Program-made: the position numbers and the translations under genes | Notes under the pieces: generated by a model | What the model was told of the DNA's origin: nothing | Database searches by the model: none | Seen by the model: the letters and a program-made list of their open reading frames with translations, nothing else | Assembly (NCBI GenBank): GCA_951217055.1 | Contig: OX578278.1 | Span: forward strand, 41,017,115-41,081,114 | DNA: 64,000 bases | Direction of reading: 5' to 3' | Source: Gerris lacustris | Lineage: Eukaryota; Arthropoda; Insecta; Hemiptera; Gerridae | Shown: one piece after another, positions 54,396-64,000 of the stretch | Layout of the letters: each line of letters opens with the position of its first letter | Position numbering within the stretch: the first letter of the stretch is position 1

Positions 54396-56161
54396 AGTAA
54401 ATTTTGGTAAAATGTTAAATAATAAATAAATGTAACCGTAAAACAACTATAACAAATGGAAGTTTTGTACGAATTGTATTGGACAAATTTATTTAATTTC
54501 TTATACACTATCGTATTTGATGTTATCCAACAAGAAAAAAAATGTCTCATATATATACCTACCATTAGTAAAAATGAAAACTATCGAATGAAAAAATCAC
54601 TAGTGGCACTTACAAGATACGTTTGAAGGAATGGCTTAAGTTATGACTGATAAATTGGGCACTTCAGAAATATATGAGGTAAAGTCTCTAACTCTCATAG
54701 ATTAAACACCGGGCATATTTCGTGCCTTTATTACACGTTAATATATAGGATACCACATCAATTATCGGTTCCTGCTGTTTTGAGTTGGGCAAGAACCCTT
54801 TGTACAGAAAAAAGGATATATACAAATCAAGGTCATGATTTGCAAATGATTCGAAAATTGCATCAATTTAGAGTGAAACTTCAGACTAGACTAGTGCAAC
54901 TACAGACTAGAGAAGAATTCTAGAATTCCTATTCTATCTTGTTGTTTTAATTTTAATATTCGAGCTCAGCGTTTTCCATATTATTATACATATATAAAAG
55001 TAAAGATTGATCTAGGATCTATACTATTTGATGCAAGCAATTGCTTGCATTTCACACTGTTATACCCTCAACTAAATCCAAAGCTAGCGATAGGTTAATA
55101 CATTTGCCATCTAAGCGGTGAATTGTATTTGTAAATATCAAAAGTTGTTGGAGAATCTTGACGGAAACTTGCGTAATATCAAATTCTTCTCTGACTATGT
55201 TACGTTGGGTGTTAGCATTAAGAGAAAAGAAACCCTTAAGTACTCTAAATTGCGAAGCATGTACCCTGCTATATAAAGAACACTCGCGTTATACACTTTA
55301 ATAATAGCTTAAAGGAATTGGTTATATTTCATAAAACTTTCACTTACACTGACTGCCCCTGTCAAATACTACCCTTCCAAGTAAAGCTAACTTCTAAATA
55401 ATTGAATTATGACACCTCTTCCAAAATATTATGATTCTTTATAAAAAAAACCAGGAAATTCTGAAGAAAGTCTATCATGGCGTCTAAAGTCTACATCATG
55501 GGCGTATTAAAAAAAAAAAAATCACCAGCTACAATATCAGTTTTATCAGCGATATTTGATTTTTGCTTAGTCCTAAGTAAAGGAGCCTGCCCTACATACC
55601 ACAAAAAGTCATTTAAAAATATTGGACTTCAAATAAAATAAGTCACACCTCTGAGGAACTAAAATAATATACATCAGTACACAAGGTTGCCAATTCTCTA
55701 AACAAAAAAAAGAGATCCAAAATTATTTAGGTTTTAATTAAAAAAAGATAAAAACGTCATATATTATTTTATAACAGCTAAATGAGAAGGTTAAAAAAAA
55801 TTGTAATGACCCAAATTTACCAATTTCTTATAATTTATCTATTTCTCTTAAATTTGACATATGCAAATACAATTTTTTTAAGTGTTTGAATTTGACAAAT
55901 TAAAAATCAATCATATATTTTTATTTTAAATTATAATTAACATTAAAAAATGGTTAATTAAAAAAAGAGGAAAAAATAATTTTAAATATATTTATAAATT
56001 ATGATAGTTATTATCTTTAGCGTCAGTTAAAAAATAATAAAATAAATAATTATATATATATTTTTTTTAATTATTTTTATATAGGTATATTATAATTATT
56101 ATGTACATTAAAATAGTGCAGTCTTTTTATTTTATATGAATAAAGTAGAAATATGCAAAAG
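54396..56161. other. Intergenic, no gene seen
   Basis: AT-rich; A-rich tracts at 55440, 55508 and 55730-55800. No repeat boundary recognised. Confidence 0.65.
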
Positions 56162-56263
56162 TTAAATAAATAGTCGATATTTAGAGTTTCTGAGTTTTTC
56201 AACGGCGCTTAATTTCTCGACACATTCATCAAGTTGAGGTTCCATTATTTTCTCACCTTCCAC
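56162..56263 (-). CDS. Terminal coding exon of an unrecognised gene
   Basis: Acceptor CTCTGTTTAG followed by 33 codons and a stop: VEGEKIMEPQLDECVEK, LSAVEKLRNSKYRLFI. It is charged, likely helical and has one Cys. An AATAAA-like site lies at about 56127 on the same strand. I do not recognise the family. Upstream exons were not found in 56264-64000, which is repeat-rich, so they may be beyond the window. It is convincing as an exon from its acceptor, open phase-0 frame and balanced codon use. Confidence 0.55.
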   Translation of the reverse strand: MEGEKIMEPQLDECVEKLSAVEKLRNSKYRLFI

Positions 56264-56364
56264 CTAAACAGAGACAGAGTGATTAGATAAATCAGAACAA
56301 CGGATATCATTTGGTGAGTGTCAATCAATTTGTGGAACTACAATTTTACTAATTATTGAACCAG

Positions 56365-56900
56365 ATAAATTGCTTAGACAAGTAGAATAGAAAACAAAAA
56401 TAGTCCATTAAACTAAACTCATTGTAAATTTGACAGCTCAGATTGGCCAACCTATGTGATGGAAAAAATAAAACTACTAAGCGGTTATCTTAAGGTTATC
56501 CAGTGATATTTTTGTTTGCCTAGTTGGACCAACCTTCCCGCCAAAATCTCGAGCTCTCATTGGCTCCCCTCCCGTTTTTTTTCGATTTTCCCGCGTTGTC
56601 AGAATAACAAAGTATAATGCCATGAATATAGGTTAGTAGCTTAGACAAGTAGACTTATATAATTGGTTTCTTTAACTTGCTTTTGTGGTACCTCTTCATA
56701 ATTATAACTAGAGAGGTTAATAGAAAGTAACAACAATATTGCCGCCACAATTTTATTAAAAATATAACACAATTTTATAATTTTATAAATAATTGTGGTG
56801 ACAATATTGTTGTGTTACTTCCTATCAACCTCTTTAATCATTATTAGACTAGATAAGAGAAACAGTATATTAAAAGATAAGTTGCTTAGACAAGTAGGCT
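56365..56900 (+). repeat. Three GCTTAGACAAGTAG repeats, hairpin and dispersed block
   Basis: GCTTAGACAAGTAG occurs at about 56371, 56640 and 56885. 56440-56515 matches the inverse of 22080-22145. 56697-56850 is a hairpin: GAGAGGTTAATAGAAAGTAA ... TTACTTCCTATCAACCTC with CAACAATATTGCCGCCACAA mirrored inside, arms about 60 bp. Confidence 0.8.
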
Positions 56901-57126
56901 TGACTAGAGAAATAGGTTATTAAGTTGTTATTTCGAGTCATACTAAACTTATTAAACGTTACAACTTCACTAAAACATCATTATCTTTATTTAAAAGCTG
57001 TTTCAGTCAACAAAAATGGATTGTTTAATAGACTTTAATAATGTTTTTAAAGTAATTATATTGGCTTATTGATTGGCATTTATAACTAGAATAATATAAA
57101 AATAATTTTAAATCTAATCACTAATA

Positions 57127-57706
57127 GTCAGGGTGCCCATAGGCAAAAAAGTAACTTATACATACTCTTTCCAAACCTTTTTGTATGGCTTGTTTAGGCC
57201 AAATATGACACCGTTTTCCTCTGTGACTTTTTTTAGTTTTGGGGCGTTTTTTTTTTATTTGTACCCTAAAATTTTGACGCGTCAGACTAGAAAATCGGAA
57301 AAAGTTCTGCGTCAGACAATATAAAATTGTTGATTTATAGGGTTCAAATAATGTATCTTGAGAAAATCAGCCAGTTATTAATTAATGATATTAATTCATT
57401 TTAATTAATAATAATGGATATTAATTAATATGAACTAAAATTAATTAATGATTAATAACCAGCTGATTTTCTCAAGATACATTATTTGAACCCTATAAAT
57501 AAACATTTTAATATTGTCTGACGCAGAACTTTTTCCGATTTTCAAGTCTGATGCGTCAAAATTTTAGTGTTCAAATAAAAAAAAAACGCCCCAAAACTAA
57601 AAAAAGTCACAGAGGAAAACGGTGTCAGATTTGGCCTAAACAAGCCATACAGAAAGGTTTGGAAAGAGTATGTATAAGTTACTTTTTTGCCTATGGGCAC
57701 CCTGAC
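57127..57706. mobile_element. Near-perfect palindromic foldback element
   Basis: Ends GTCAGGGTGCCCATAGGC and (inverse) the same, with TA on both sides. Almost the whole 580 bp is one inverted repeat (for example TCACAGAGGAAAACGGTGTC and GACACCGTTTTCCTCTGTGA), with an AT-rich centre near 57415. Non-coding. Confidence 0.93.
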
Positions 57707-58589
57707 TATAAGAGTAATTAAATAGTTTTTTTATGACTTTTGCACTTTAATAAGTCATACTTAAAACATGACCATCAAAATTTAAATTTGGATTCTGATT
57801 TTACTTAGACAGTTGTGTCTTGATAACTTAGAAAAGACCCCGCACAAACCTTATGGTTGAAGAGTTTTCTCTCCGGTCAAATTTGAGGAAATTAAAACAT
57901 GTTGTTACATATTACTATAAGCTTGTTACTTGATACGATTGTTGCTTGTAGAGGAGTGAGCGTAATCGAGAGTACGTTGGGGCAACTATTTTAAAAGATT
58001 TCTTGCACTGCTGAAAAGCAGAGAGTCGGCGAACTAACTTTTCCTGAATGCCGTGACACGTGACCATATACCTTTTTAAAAGTTTGTAATTTGTACTTTA
58101 GGCTGTTTCATTTGTTAATTTTTATTTTTTTAAAATGGAAAATGCACTTTTGTACCGATTTGTATAATAATAAATAATAATAATAACACAATCTGAAAAA
58201 AAGAAAGAAAAGTGAAAATATTATTGTCTGGAGTATTTTTGTGGGCTGAAGTCCAAATTTCTCTTACGTACAGTTTTCCCGGAAAATGCGCCTAAAGTTC
58301 TGCTAACCTTACTTTTAAAGAAAATTGGAAAATAAATAATTCAATTTTTCCTCTTATTGAGTCTTCGTATTTATATTATTTTTTCACTTATACAATAAGT
58401 ATGTATTACAAATGTTATACAAGGTATGTATAACAAGTTATGTATAGTATAACAAGTATAATATGTAAAGCATAACAAGTTATGTATAACATATGTTGTG
58501 TGACATTTGTTTATTTAACTTATTTTGATTTTGACAGACAATATTCTACAGGATTATAATTTATGTAAAGTAAGGATACCAAAAAAATT

Positions 58590-58610
58590 GGGGGGGGGGG
58601 GGGGGGGGGG
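58590..58610 (+). repeat. Poly(G)21 tract
   Basis: Twenty-one consecutive G; length may vary between alleles. Confidence 0.95.
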
Positions 58611-58927
58611 ATTGGGTAAACGCTAAACAAATTTAGGCGCATTTAGTGGAAGGTCTGTATAGAGAGGAGAAATTTATAGACTTCAGCAACATTTCAAATT
58701 CAAATGGATTTAGCAACCTCAAAACATGAAGTTCAGACAACATTTTCTTATTGCCCGAAATTTTGTTAAATTCTGCAGAACTGTATTTCACACATGGAAA
58801 TTAGTCTATACCCAGGTAGTCTTCGTCGGTTTAATGTATATATGGGGAAAGTACAGTGCCCTCGATATTCCAGTGCTTCGTAAAAAATCAAGTCGAAATC
58901 AACGATGCTGAAGCCAGCAAAAAGAAA

Positions 58928-59400
58928 TGATATCCTCAGCAAAAACCTAACCGCGAAAAAAGTGCCAAGTTCCAAATCCCCACCCAAAAAAGCCAACCTA
59001 TCGAAGTAGTGGTAACTACTTTGTGGCCAAGTCAGCTCTTTCTTTAGTCCATAGCCTCACTTCACCCTACTTTCAAAAGCAAGACTACTCAATTATTTTT
59101 ATTGCTTAACACTTGGCCCGTTTCTGAATCAAGTGTAGTCACACAGGAGTTACGGGGGTAATAATTAATAAGAAGGAGAGCTCAGAAGAAAAGAAAAAAG
59201 TTCCAGACCCCATCCCATAAAAGGCAACCTATCATCATTCAGAAACGGTCCAAGTGTTAAGCAATAAAATAAAATAGCAGATTTTAGAATTGAATATGGC
59301 CACAAAGTAAATACTTATCACTACTTTGATTGGCTGACTTTTTTGGGTGGAGGTCAGGAACTTGGCAATTTTTCACGGTTAGGTTTTTGCTGAGGATTAC
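58928..59400. mobile_element. Foldback element
   Basis: TCCTCAGCAAAAACCTAACC (left) mirrors GGTTAGGTTTTTGCTGAGGA (right). Further mirrored blocks are CACCCAAAAAAG, AAGTAGTG-TAA, ACTTTGTGGCC and the inner TTGCTTAACACTTGG / CCAAGTGTTAAGCAA. Arms of about 200 bp; non-coding. Confidence 0.9.
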
Positions 59401-59716
59401 GATTACCTGCTTCCTCATTATAAATGAATTATTATTATTAACATAATATAGCAGCAGTTATTATGATAATTTTTTATACTATTGCGCAAGTTAAGCCTTA
59501 GCAAGCCGGATAACTAGCAATATGATACCAAGCACTGAACCCTGTTTGTGAAACCTTGTTTTCTTGATAAGGTTATTTATGGTTTTATGGAGTTAGTTGT
59601 ATACTTTGTTATTACCAAACAAATAGATAATTGTTATTAATGATTTGCGTGGCAGTAGCTTGAACTTACAGACAATTAATGCATGACTTCGTTTTTCGGA
59701 GGGGGTTAGAGGTGGT

Positions 59717-60334
59717 TTCACAAAGGGTTTGGAGTCCGACGTTTCGCTTCCATTACAGGAAGCATCTTCAGGGGTGTGGTGCTTCGAAATGTTAACTCAA
59801 AGCAGCAAGATACACTAATCGAAGTACAAAATATACTAATGAATGGAGAGAATAACGGTGTATTTGCAGTTGTGGCAAAAACTACATTGGGAAAACCGGA
59901 AGACTGATCTCAACTCGGAAAAAGGATTAGTAGTAAGGTCCCAATACTATAGTATTAGACGGGTAGGTCGAGCCACATGTGCGAACCTAGCTATAAGGAG
60001 ATACTTCATATTGTACAACCATATAAATAGAGAGTTCAAGTGGTGTGAACCATATAAAATCATAGCATCATGGCGAGGGATCAAACCCACGACCTCGTGC
60101 CGCCCTTGATTCATTGATGGCTGAGCAGTCGTGGTAAATAATTTAATCCATACGGTCACTCTGGCTCCCCAGTAGAGGATTACTTTGACTGAAGAAACCC
60201 CGAGAGGGATCCAGTATAAATACGCCAGCACATATTATCTTGCTATTGCTTCGAGTGTACATCCTGATGCACCAAACCCCTGAAGATGCTTATAGTAGTG
60301 GAAGCAAAAAGTCGGACTTCAAACCCTTTGAGAC
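59717..60334. mobile_element. Foldback-type element containing a SINE
   Basis: Arms 59717-59780 and 60270-60334: AAAGGGTTTGGAGTCCGACG and inverse AAAGGGTTTGAAGTCCGAC, plus CATCTTCAGGGG in both. The left arm read inversely gives CTGAAGATGCTTCC-N6-GGAAGCGAAACGTC, a strong hairpin. Between the arms lies a minus-strand tRNA-related SINE. Confidence 0.8.
59940..60180 (-). repeat. tRNA-related SINE, family 1 head, minus orientation
   Basis: Inverse strand: GGAGCCAGAGTGACCGTATG, ACTGCTCAGCCATCAATGAA, GCACGAGGTCGTGGGTTTG, ATCCCTCGCC. GTGGGTTTGATCCC is a good B box. It matches the head of the copy at 24990-25340. Open frames here on both strands are by-products. Confidence 0.8.
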
Positions 60335-60632
60335 GCGGATTTTACTGGAAAACCAAGTCATTCATTATGAGACAATCTGCCAAAAACTGCGTACTAACTT
60401 ATAGACAATTTTGTTTCTTCGTTGTTTAATGTAATATGAAGTAGCCATAGCCACTTCCTCTCATACGGGAGATGTTGCACAAAGGGGTTTGTAAGGGTGG
60501 CGGACCTCTAAAACAGATTTACAACCAATAACAGAGTAGCAATTGTATACAAACATGTGATTAAATTTAAAAAAAAAATGTGGACACTTTTTTTAGATTT
60601 TCTTAATCCAATAAAAGAAAGAGAGGGTAGAT

Positions 60633-62036
60633 GGTTAATAAGGTGTAGACAATAAAGAAAATAACTCTATAATTTGTAAAACGTTTTGACCATTTAATAG
60701 GGTCATCTTCAGTGTTGTTTTATTCTAAAATTCAAACAAACGTAATAAAACATTAATTCAATGTAATTATAATCATTCATTATAATTTTGGGCATTTCCT
60801 TCTAATCCCACTGAAATTAATTTTAATTTTTTTAATCCATTAATTTCAACCTAATTAATTAACTAATAATTTATTATTGTATTATCATTGTAAATATATT
60901 ATAATCTATGCAAGTTTCAGCTTTTTAGGTAGTCACGAAGTGGATCAAATTTAAGTAACAAGATTCGGTTAGTTAATTATTATTAGTTAATTAAATAATT
61001 AATGAAACAATTTAATTAATAGTTAATTAATTAATTATGTAGTTGATAGTGGGTCAAAAGGGATGTATAAAAATCAAACTCTCCTATCTCATTTTCCTTG
61101 CTATATTTCGACTCTTACTTGAGTCATTATCAAGCATCTATAACACAAAAAAAACCACAACAATATCAACCATTTTATTTATCTGAGTAATCTCTATACT
61201 ACTCTTTTTGATTAATAATGATAATCAATTGGAAAACATTTTAGAAAATCACAACTCTTACCATTTACATTTGCAAAGAAATACTAATTTTGTTTTGAAA
61301 CAAAAACGTCAATTTTTAAAGTGCTTTTGCACCCAAGTCTCCTAAACCTATCCATCCTATGAAGGACAATATCCCAAGTCCAACCTAAACATACAATCAT
61401 AGAAATCTGTTTAATTCTCATCATTACATACACATACATTTTTTTTACAACCATGCTTTAACTATGTATGTATACTACTTACATTAATATCAGCCTAATT
61501 CTTTATTGCACAAATATAAATAACTTATCCATAATTAAAAAAATAAATAAACAAATTCCCTTTCTAAACATTCACTAAATTACAAAACAATCAACAAATT
61601 TTAACAAAGAAACAATTAAAAAAAATTTAAGGTTAATAAGGTGTAGACAATAAAGAAAATAACTCTATAATTTGTAAAACGTTTTGACCATTTAATAGGG
61701 TCATCTTCAGTGTTGTTTTATTCTAAAATTCAAACAAACGTAATAAAACATTAATTCAATGTAATTATAATCATTCATTATAATTTTGGGCATTTCCTTC
61801 TAATCCCACTGAAATTAATTTTAATTTTTTTAATCCATTAATTTCAAGCTAATTAATTAACTAATAATTTATTATTGTATTATCATTGTAAATATATTAT
61901 AATCTATGCAAGTTTCAGCTTTTTAGGTAGTCACGAAGTGGATCAAATTTAAGTAACAAGATTCGGTTAGTTAATTATTATTAGTTAATTAAATAATTAA
62001 TGAAACAATTTAATTAATAGTTAATTAATTAATTAT
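60633..62036. repeat. 405-bp direct repeats, 998-bp offset
   Basis: 60633-61037 and 61631-62035 are almost identical (one clear difference, CAACCTAATT versus CAAGCTAATT), separated by 593 bp of AT-rich DNA. Each starts near GGTTAATAAGGTGTAGAC and contains GTAAAACGTTTTGACC ... GGGTCATCTTCAGTGTTG and the TTTCAGCTTTTTAGGTAGTC block. The pattern fits an LTR pair (TRIM-like), a truncated tandem array or a recent duplication. No TG...CA ends. Confidence 0.92.
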
Positions 62037-62175
62037 ATAATGATAAAATATTGCATTGTCATCAATAATACATAATCTGTGCAAGTTTCAGCTTTCTAGG
62101 TATGCGGGAAGTGGGTCATATTTAGGTTAAAGTTTGGAGCCATGTGAGTAATAAGTTAATATTAATAAACTAACT
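62037..62175. repeat. Diverged third copy of the direct-repeat 3' part
   Basis: Contains ATAATCTGTGCAAGTTTCAG and CTTTCTAGGTATGCGGGAAG, corresponding to the last 130 bp of the preceding 405-bp repeats. Confidence 0.7.
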
Positions 62176-62755
62176 ATAGTTGATACGTTTTTTCGAACAG
62201 TTTCGAGTTTGAGAAGTAAATAAAATTTATTTTAAGTAAAAATGTTGAAAGAAGGATATTCGTAAAGCCAGCGGACATTAAACTGTTAAAAATTCGCTCC
62301 ACGAAGAGTAGATACAATCGATTATTTCATTTTATTCTATCGATTTTATTTCTATAGTTATAATATCGTAGTATTCTTGATAATATCACTTTATTAAATT
62401 AACTGTTTGCGACTTAACCTAAACTAAACATATATTAACGCACTTCTAAATACATTCCAAATTGCAGTAGCCATTTATATTTTCGAATCAAATTGATTTC
62501 AGCGTGAAAATGATATTTCTTAACAACCGGTATATTTACCGGTTGATTGATTGATTGTGCTGTTGAATATTTGTATCTTCTTCATCTTCTTAGGAAGCGT
62601 CAATATTGAATTTTAATATCAATGGTGGTTGTTGATGTTTTTTGTTTAGCTAATTGATTTTATTTTTTAACGAATTTTCTTTTTATTATATAGATTTACA
62701 TGTTTGCATATTTTTTTTTTGAGGTTTTGTTCTATTTCATAAGAATTCCCACCCT

Positions 62756-62860
62756 TTAACTTAACTTTAACCCCAAGAGCGTAAGTGAATATTTGTACCA
62801 AAGACATTTTTCCATAGCATCCACTCGGAAACCATCCTTTGTAAAGTAATAATTCCACTT
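62756..62860 (-). CDS. Candidate terminal exon, unrecognised
   Basis: Acceptor TGATTTAATCAG then 34 codons and stop: KWNYYFTKDGFRVDAMEK, CLWYKYSLTLLGLKLS. AATAAA lies about 95 bp downstream on the same strand (about 62660). An overlapping frame also gives MSLVQIFTYALG..., so the choice is uncertain. No family recognised. Confidence 0.3.
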   Translation of the reverse strand, partial: KWNYYFTKDGFRVDAMEKCLWYKYSLTLLGLKLS

Positions 62861-63197
62861 CTGATTAAATCATAAAAAAGTTTTAGAAAATAAAACTTTA
62901 TTCAACACGGTAAAATACTATCCGAATCCGAATCAATTGCAACTTAGAAGTACATCGAATAACAAAACCAACAACTCTATAAATTATCCACATATCTGCA
63001 ACAATACTGGGAACTGATGGGAATGTACATTATGCCATACATATTATATACATGTAATATAATAACAAAAAATCGGTCCGAGACAACTCAGACAAACTTT
63101 CTCATATACGAGTTCATAATTATTTAGCCCAGTGTTTTCCGTTTATTAGTTTTCGTACGTACATTTAATTATTATTGAGCATTTCATCCAAATTTAT

Positions 63198-63705
63198 CAT
63201 AAAAATAACTTCTCCCGGGCGGGGAATCGAACCCGGGCTCTCTCGGTCCGCGTTTTAAGCTTTTTTCTCAGGAACTAGATTTTTCCCGGGAAAACGGCTT
63301 ATATCGTTAGATTCGTATTTAAATGGGCTACATTATAGAATTTTTTAATCAAAATCGTCGGAACCGTTTTCGAGAAATAATTTTTTTTCATGTTTTTTCA
63401 GAGTTTTTGAGGGGTAGCGCCCCCAAATTTAGAGCTAAAATTCATTTCTCGATTTCGCCTCGGGGTATGATTTTTCTGAACATGTATGCCAAATTTCGTC
63501 AAAATCGGCCCAGTAGTTTAGGCTCCAGGCGTCTGCACAGACGACAGACGACAGACGACAGACGACAGACAGACAGACATTTTTTAAAAACCACTTTTTT
63601 GGACTCAGGGGACCTCAAAACGTGTAAATACATCAAAATATCAAAATCGAATTTTCGCGCCATCACAATACTTTCTCTTTATATGAGAAAGTAAAAATGT
63701 ATGTG
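63198..63705 (-). repeat. TACTTTCTC dispersed family, copy D (fullest)
   Basis: Inverse strand: TTTACTTTCTCATATAAAGA, GTGATGGCGCGAAAATTCG, (GTCT)n/(GTCGTCT)n, GGAGCCTAAACTACTGGGCC, CGAAATTTGGCATACATG, TCATACCCCGAGGCGAAATC, CGCTACCCCTCAAAAACTC, TTCCGACGATTTTGATT, CCGTTTTCCCGGGAAAAATC, then a terminus GAGAGCCCGGGTTCGATTCC that is tRNA T-arm-like, followed by CCGCCCGGGAG (acceptor-stem-like). Non-coding; the plus-strand open frame across it is accidental. Confidence 0.85.
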
Positions 63706-64000
63706 AATGAGCATATATTTGTTATTACATATAACGCTACATATGTTGTACATTTAATTTATCCAAACATCTATTTATACAAATACATTATCTGTACATA
63801 TACAATTTTTTAAACACCTCACTAATCCGGATGACCCTGTGCCTGAATTCGTTCGGATTAGCGGAGTGGTTTATCATAAGTAATAGTAATATAATATTTT
63901 TGTTATTATAAAAATCGTACTTACTCGAATAGTTAAATTGTTCTTCGTTAAACAATTGACAAATTTGTTGAATTGATTGGCTCTATTTCTGACAGTGATG
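63706..64000. other. Right edge, no feature
   Basis: AT-rich DNA with a TTCGTTCGGATTAGCGG patch of unknown nature (about 63848). Confidence 0.6.

Noticed and set aside
59947..60231. 94- and 88-codon frames on both strands
   Set aside because: Both lie over a tRNA-derived SINE between foldback arms.
63205..63246. Possible tRNA gene
   Set aside because: Only the T arm and part of the acceptor stem are present; no D arm or anticodon arm could be folded upstream.
63323..63694. 123-codon plus-strand frame
   Set aside because: Runs antisense through a non-coding dispersed repeat including its CAGA microsatellite.

Overview
This looks like nuclear DNA from an arthropod, most likely an insect. It has AT-rich, low-complexity intergenic DNA, GT-AG introns of up to several kb, long (TA)n arrays, tRNA-derived SINE-like repeats, a non-LTR retrotransposon fragment and many small non-autonomous DNA transposons. 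Nothing bacterial, viral or CRISPR-like was seen. I cannot fix the order; a hemipteran-like genome is only a guess.

Three gene pieces stand out. (1) Plus strand, 6145-13538: ten exons giving the last 681 residues of a mitogen- and stress-activated kinase (MSK1/RPS6KA5, Drosophila JIL-1 type). The exons encode the C-terminal part of the AGC kinase domain, the AGC tail, a full CaMK-like kinase domain, a basic docking/NLS segment and a Ser/Thr/Pro-rich tail. The upstream exons lie beyond the left edge or were not recognised. (2) Minus strand, 53432 down to 30210: a complete ten-exon carboxylesterase/cholinesterase-family gene. All splice phases agree and give 797 codons plus stop. It has a signal peptide, an Asn/Thr-rich mucin-like stalk, a conserved Ser-Glu-His triad, a Gly-to-His change in the oxyanion hole and a hydrophobic C-terminal tail that suggests a GPI anchor. 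(3) Minus strand near 56.2 kb: a short but convincing terminal coding exon (33 residues) of an unrecognised gene. A weaker candidate terminal exon lies at 62.8 kb.

The rest is repeat-rich. 0-6 kb: a mariner-like repeat, a TTAA-flanked MITE and an hAT-like element. 13.5-30 kb: TA arrays, two copies of a SINE, a Tigger/pogo-type MITE and a 64-bp satellite. 31-53 kb: the esterase introns carry hAT and mariner MITEs, a possible Crypton-type ORF start, a foldback, and a sense-oriented LINE reverse transcriptase fragment next to the first splice donor. 56-64 kb: a cluster of foldback elements, a 998-bp-offset direct repeat pair and copies of a dispersed family that ends in a tRNA T-arm-like sequence.

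The two main genes are convergent (kinase plus strand, esterase minus strand), about 16.7 kb apart, with no sign of functional coupling. The most noteworthy points are the natural His in the esterase oxyanion hole, the tRNA-tailed dispersed family, a short AAATTT...ATCGG + CAGA-repeat module shared by otherwise unrelated repeats, and the foldback cluster with a ribozyme-like hairpin motif.
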